Part shown: positions 29,355 to 30,530 of the stretch, in pieces
How positions within the stretch are numbered: position 1 is the first letter of the stretch
Layout: the number at the start of each line of letters is the position of its first letter
IMG/VR virus record: IMGVR_UViG_3300032246_000271
Location: 1-30,530 of that record
Reading direction: 5' to 3' (one strand)
DNA length: 30,530 nucleotides
From: a virus
The notes under the pieces: model-generated
What the model was told of the DNA's origin: nothing
Databases searched by the model: none
Seen by the model: the letters and a program-made list of their open reading frames with translations, nothing else
Position numbers and translations under genes: made by a program

Positions 29355-29932
29355 TTGGTAAATAGCAATGACCAGGATGTTGGGTGTGACAATCGTTGCC
29401 AAAAGATGAATCCGCACTTCTCAAATAGTTCAACCCACTCCGATTCTTGCTTGATGTTAATGTGTCCCCATTCTTCGTCATAGTCTGTCGTGTGAGGTGT
29501 AGACGAAAAGTGAAAGTAGTCGCACTTGATATTCTTTAAGAATGGTATGAGCATTGCGTCGGGTATATGCTCCATAACTTCAATAGACGCTACTACATCG
29601 AACTTCTTATATTTACACGCAGTGAAGTCGTTGTGATACATTTGAAGCGTTTGAGCATCGTGTATCGGCTTTAATCGTTTACCTACATACTCAAAGTGGT
29701 GTTGGTTCAAATCCACATAAGTACAGTCAAGACCTTGTTCAAGCATTGCTTTTGTGTATGCTCCCATTCCTCCACCGCAGTCCAGAAAGGTTTTCGCTCC
29801 AGTTATCTTGACAATCTCTTCTGCCGTTTGTTTGAATAGGTTAACATAAGATTCATTGTCCAAGTTGATGCCTAAATCGTTTTCGTGATTAAAGCATTTT
29901 TCATCATCCCAAGTTCCACCAAATGCGTTCAT
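29351..29932 (-). CDS. Class I SAM-dependent methyltransferase, 193 aa
   Basis: A Rossmann-fold methyltransferase is indicated by motif I (FLDCGGGMGAYT, residues about 43-54), an acidic residue ending strand 2 (TYVDLN), a DFTACKYKKFDVV segment and the post-motif VMEHIP typical of Methyltransf_11/23-type enzymes. These enzymes bind S-adenosylmethionine; the acceptor here cannot be told from sequence. There is no DPPY, NPPY or PCQ motif, so it is not an ordinary DNA adenine or C5-cytosine methylase. It sits just upstream of an HNH nuclease and the terminase genes, three genes from a glycosyltransferase, so a role in modifying a glycan, a nucleotide or a virion component is possible. Its stop overlaps the next start (ATGA). 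Confidence 0.8.
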   Translation of the reverse strand: MNAFGGTWDDEKCFNHENDLGINLDNESYVNLFKQTAEEIVKITGAKTFLDCGGGMGAYTKAMLEQGLDCTYVDLNQHHFEYVGKRLKPIHDAQTLQMYHNDFTACKYKKFDVVASIEVMEHIPDAMLIPFLKNIKCDYFHFSSTPHTTDYDEEWGHINIKQESEWVELFEKCGFIFWQRLSHPTSWSLLFTK

Positions 29933-30150
29933 AATATCAACCCCTCCTCGTTTAGTGATTCACGCAAGAAGTCACGCATTTTGATGAGTGCATCCACAAC
30001 TTCATCAGGTGTATCATCAGATGCGTACTTTGTCCGTGTTCTTAATTCGTTGTCCAATTCCGATACGATGCACTTCCACTTCCATCCGTCAACTGCATCT
30101 TCAAACTGATGGCGTTCTTCGTCAAGGTTAAATTCAAGGATTGCTTTCAT
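29929..30150 (-). CDS. Conserved small phage protein of unknown function, 73 aa
   Basis: The sequence MKAILEFNLDEE at the start, a central AVDGWKW/ELDNELR segment with TKYASDDTPDE, and an end like LRESLNEEGL match a small family common in phages of several phyla, typically 70-80 residues. From memory the family has no established biochemical role and often lies among early or nucleotide-metabolism genes. It overlaps the preceding gene by 17 bases and the following methyltransferase by 4 bases. The protein is acidic with no membrane segment. The family match is recalled from sequence pattern, not searched. Confidence 0.75.
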   Translation of the reverse strand: MKAILEFNLDEERHQFEDAVDGWKWKCIVSELDNELRTRTKYASDDTPDEVVDALIKMRDFLRESLNEEGLIL

Positions 30151-30394
30151 TATTCTTTGTCTTCATTTCTCCAATTTCCCACTCTACCAATTCCAACGCC
30201 CGTTTATAACCTTCCGCATAACCATCGGCATAACTCATTTCCTTTCCCGCAATTTCCATTTCTTTGGCTTGTTCCAAAAGTATTTCGTGTTTGTATTTGA
30301 CTTGGTATGTTGTTTTATCAACAATAATAATTCGGTGTTCAATCAATTGTTCTATTAACCACTCCACTGCCGTTTGTTGTTTATTGTTGCTCAT
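30134..30394 (-). CDS. Small conserved phage protein with NNKQQTA N-terminus, 86 aa
   Basis: The protein begins MSNNKQQTAVEWLIEQL, a start shared by many small proteins of Bacteroidota phages whose function is unknown. Two other genes in this genome (ending at 341 and 5999) share the NNKQQTA start. The rest is charged and probably helical, with an acidic and lysine-rich tail and no membrane segment. It has an unusually good ribosome binding site for this genome, GGAGGAGG at about 8 bases before the ATG, encoded in the end of the preceding gene. It overlaps the next gene by 17 bases. I cannot assign a function. Confidence 0.75.
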   Translation of the reverse strand: MSNNKQQTAVEWLIEQLIEHRIIIVDKTTYQVKYKHEILLEQAKEMEIAGKEMSYADGYAEGYKRALELVEWEIGEMKTKNNESNP

Positions 30395-30510
30395 TGCTCA
30401 CCTCCTCCGTAGGTTAAAATTTCTTTTTTATTAAATGTAATTTGAGTAAGATTCCAACCGTTCTTATCAAAAATATTTAATTCAAACCTATCTGCAAATA
30501 CAATTTTCAT
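30391..30510 (-). CDS. Small hypothetical protein, 39 aa, spanning the circular junction
   Basis: This minus-strand frame runs ATG (30508-30510) to TGA (30391-30393) and encodes 39 residues beginning MKIVFADRF and ending TYGGGEQ. It was recognised by reading the gap between neighbouring genes. Its stop overlaps the ATG of the next gene (ATGA), the same coupling seen throughout the genome. Its last codons also supply a strong Shine-Dalgarno sequence (GGAGGAGG) for that next gene. No family is recognised; the mix of charged and aromatic residues and the tight junction support a real gene. A 5'-partial copy of its start lies at bases 1-28 because of the terminal overlap. Confidence 0.65.
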   Translation of the reverse strand: MKIVFADRFELNIFDKNGWNLTQITFNKKEILTYGGGEQ

Positions 30511-30530
30511 TATTGCACTTATCTTATAAA
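30483..30530. repeat. Terminal direct repeat, right copy
   Basis: Exact copy of window bases 1-48. Joining the two copies gives a circle of about 30,482 bp in which the minus-strand gene order continues without a break from the 90-residue gene near base 69 into the 39-residue gene at the right end. Confidence 0.95.

Noticed and set aside
1-30530. Plus-strand coding genes
   Set aside because: All long plus-strand frames lie opposite better-supported minus-strand genes, with unlikely composition, and none shows a recognisable domain.
1-30530. tRNA genes, CRISPR arrays, reverse transcriptase or diversity-generating repeats, insertion sequences
   Set aside because: I searched by eye and found no cloverleaf-like sequence, no regular spacer array, no transposase or reverse transcriptase motifs.
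1-30530. Integrase, excisionase, CI-like repressor or attachment site
   Set aside because: No such domain is visible in any frame; the HTH proteins are too short or different in pattern to call a repressor, so lysogeny is not supported.

Overview
The window is a complete, circularly closed genome of a small tailed phage of the siphovirus type. The first 48 bases are repeated exactly as the last 48, so the unique genome is about 30,482 bp and the window ends are an arbitrary opening of the circle. Every gene I can support lies on the minus strand and most neighbours overlap by 1-20 bases (often ATGA), so it reads as a few long polycistronic units transcribed from high to low coordinates. A Bacteroidota host (Flavobacteria or relatives) is suggested by promoters of the TTTG-N19-21-TAnnTTTG type, by mostly weak Shine-Dalgarno sequences, and by many proteins typical of phages of that phylum (small proteins starting with NNKQQTA, an XkdF-type protease, a lone DnaA domain IV, the fibre protein family). 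I see no integrase, excisionase or CI-like repressor, so a lytic lifestyle is likely but not proven.

Layout in transcription order. Packaging block (30.5-26.4 kb): four small or accessory genes including a SAM methyltransferase, an HNH nuclease, a probable small terminase, a glycosyltransferase, and the large terminase. Tail and head block (26.3-15.9 kb): a tail assembly chaperone with a probable -1 frameshift at a T10 run, a 254-bp non-coding region carrying repeated GTGCA motifs, two tail/baseplate proteins, tape measure, a multidomain maturation protease, scaffold, major capsid, tail tube, then a strong intrinsic terminator. Fibre, lysis and connector block (15.9-8.0 kb): fibre-like proteins, two holin-like proteins, an amidase, then the portal, connector and neck proteins, a metallophosphoesterase, a DUF3310 protein and spanin-like membrane proteins. 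Early block (7.9 kb to 0): an HTH protein behind a leaderless-type promoter, an ERF annealing protein with a YqaJ exonuclease (recombination), small proteins, a promoter-leader-terminator cassette, a homing endonuclease, a replication initiator with four 11-bp iterons inside its gene, a DnaB helicase, an HNH protein, a lone DnaA domain IV, an HTH/sigma-like protein and small proteins, continuing across the circular junction.

The most interesting points are: a 124-bp intergenic cassette with a consensus promoter followed about 90 nt later by a strong terminator (candidate small RNA or attenuated leader controlling the replication genes); a lambda-like iteron origin in the linker of the initiator gene; the frameshift in the tail chaperone; the GTGCA cluster; a set of promoters only 4-7 nt from start codons; an unusual gene order with the tail block ahead of the head block and the portal behind lysis; and three short genes easily missed by annotation (30391-30510, 5360-5443, 5202-5363). 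All functional calls rest on recognised motifs and context only; no database search was run.
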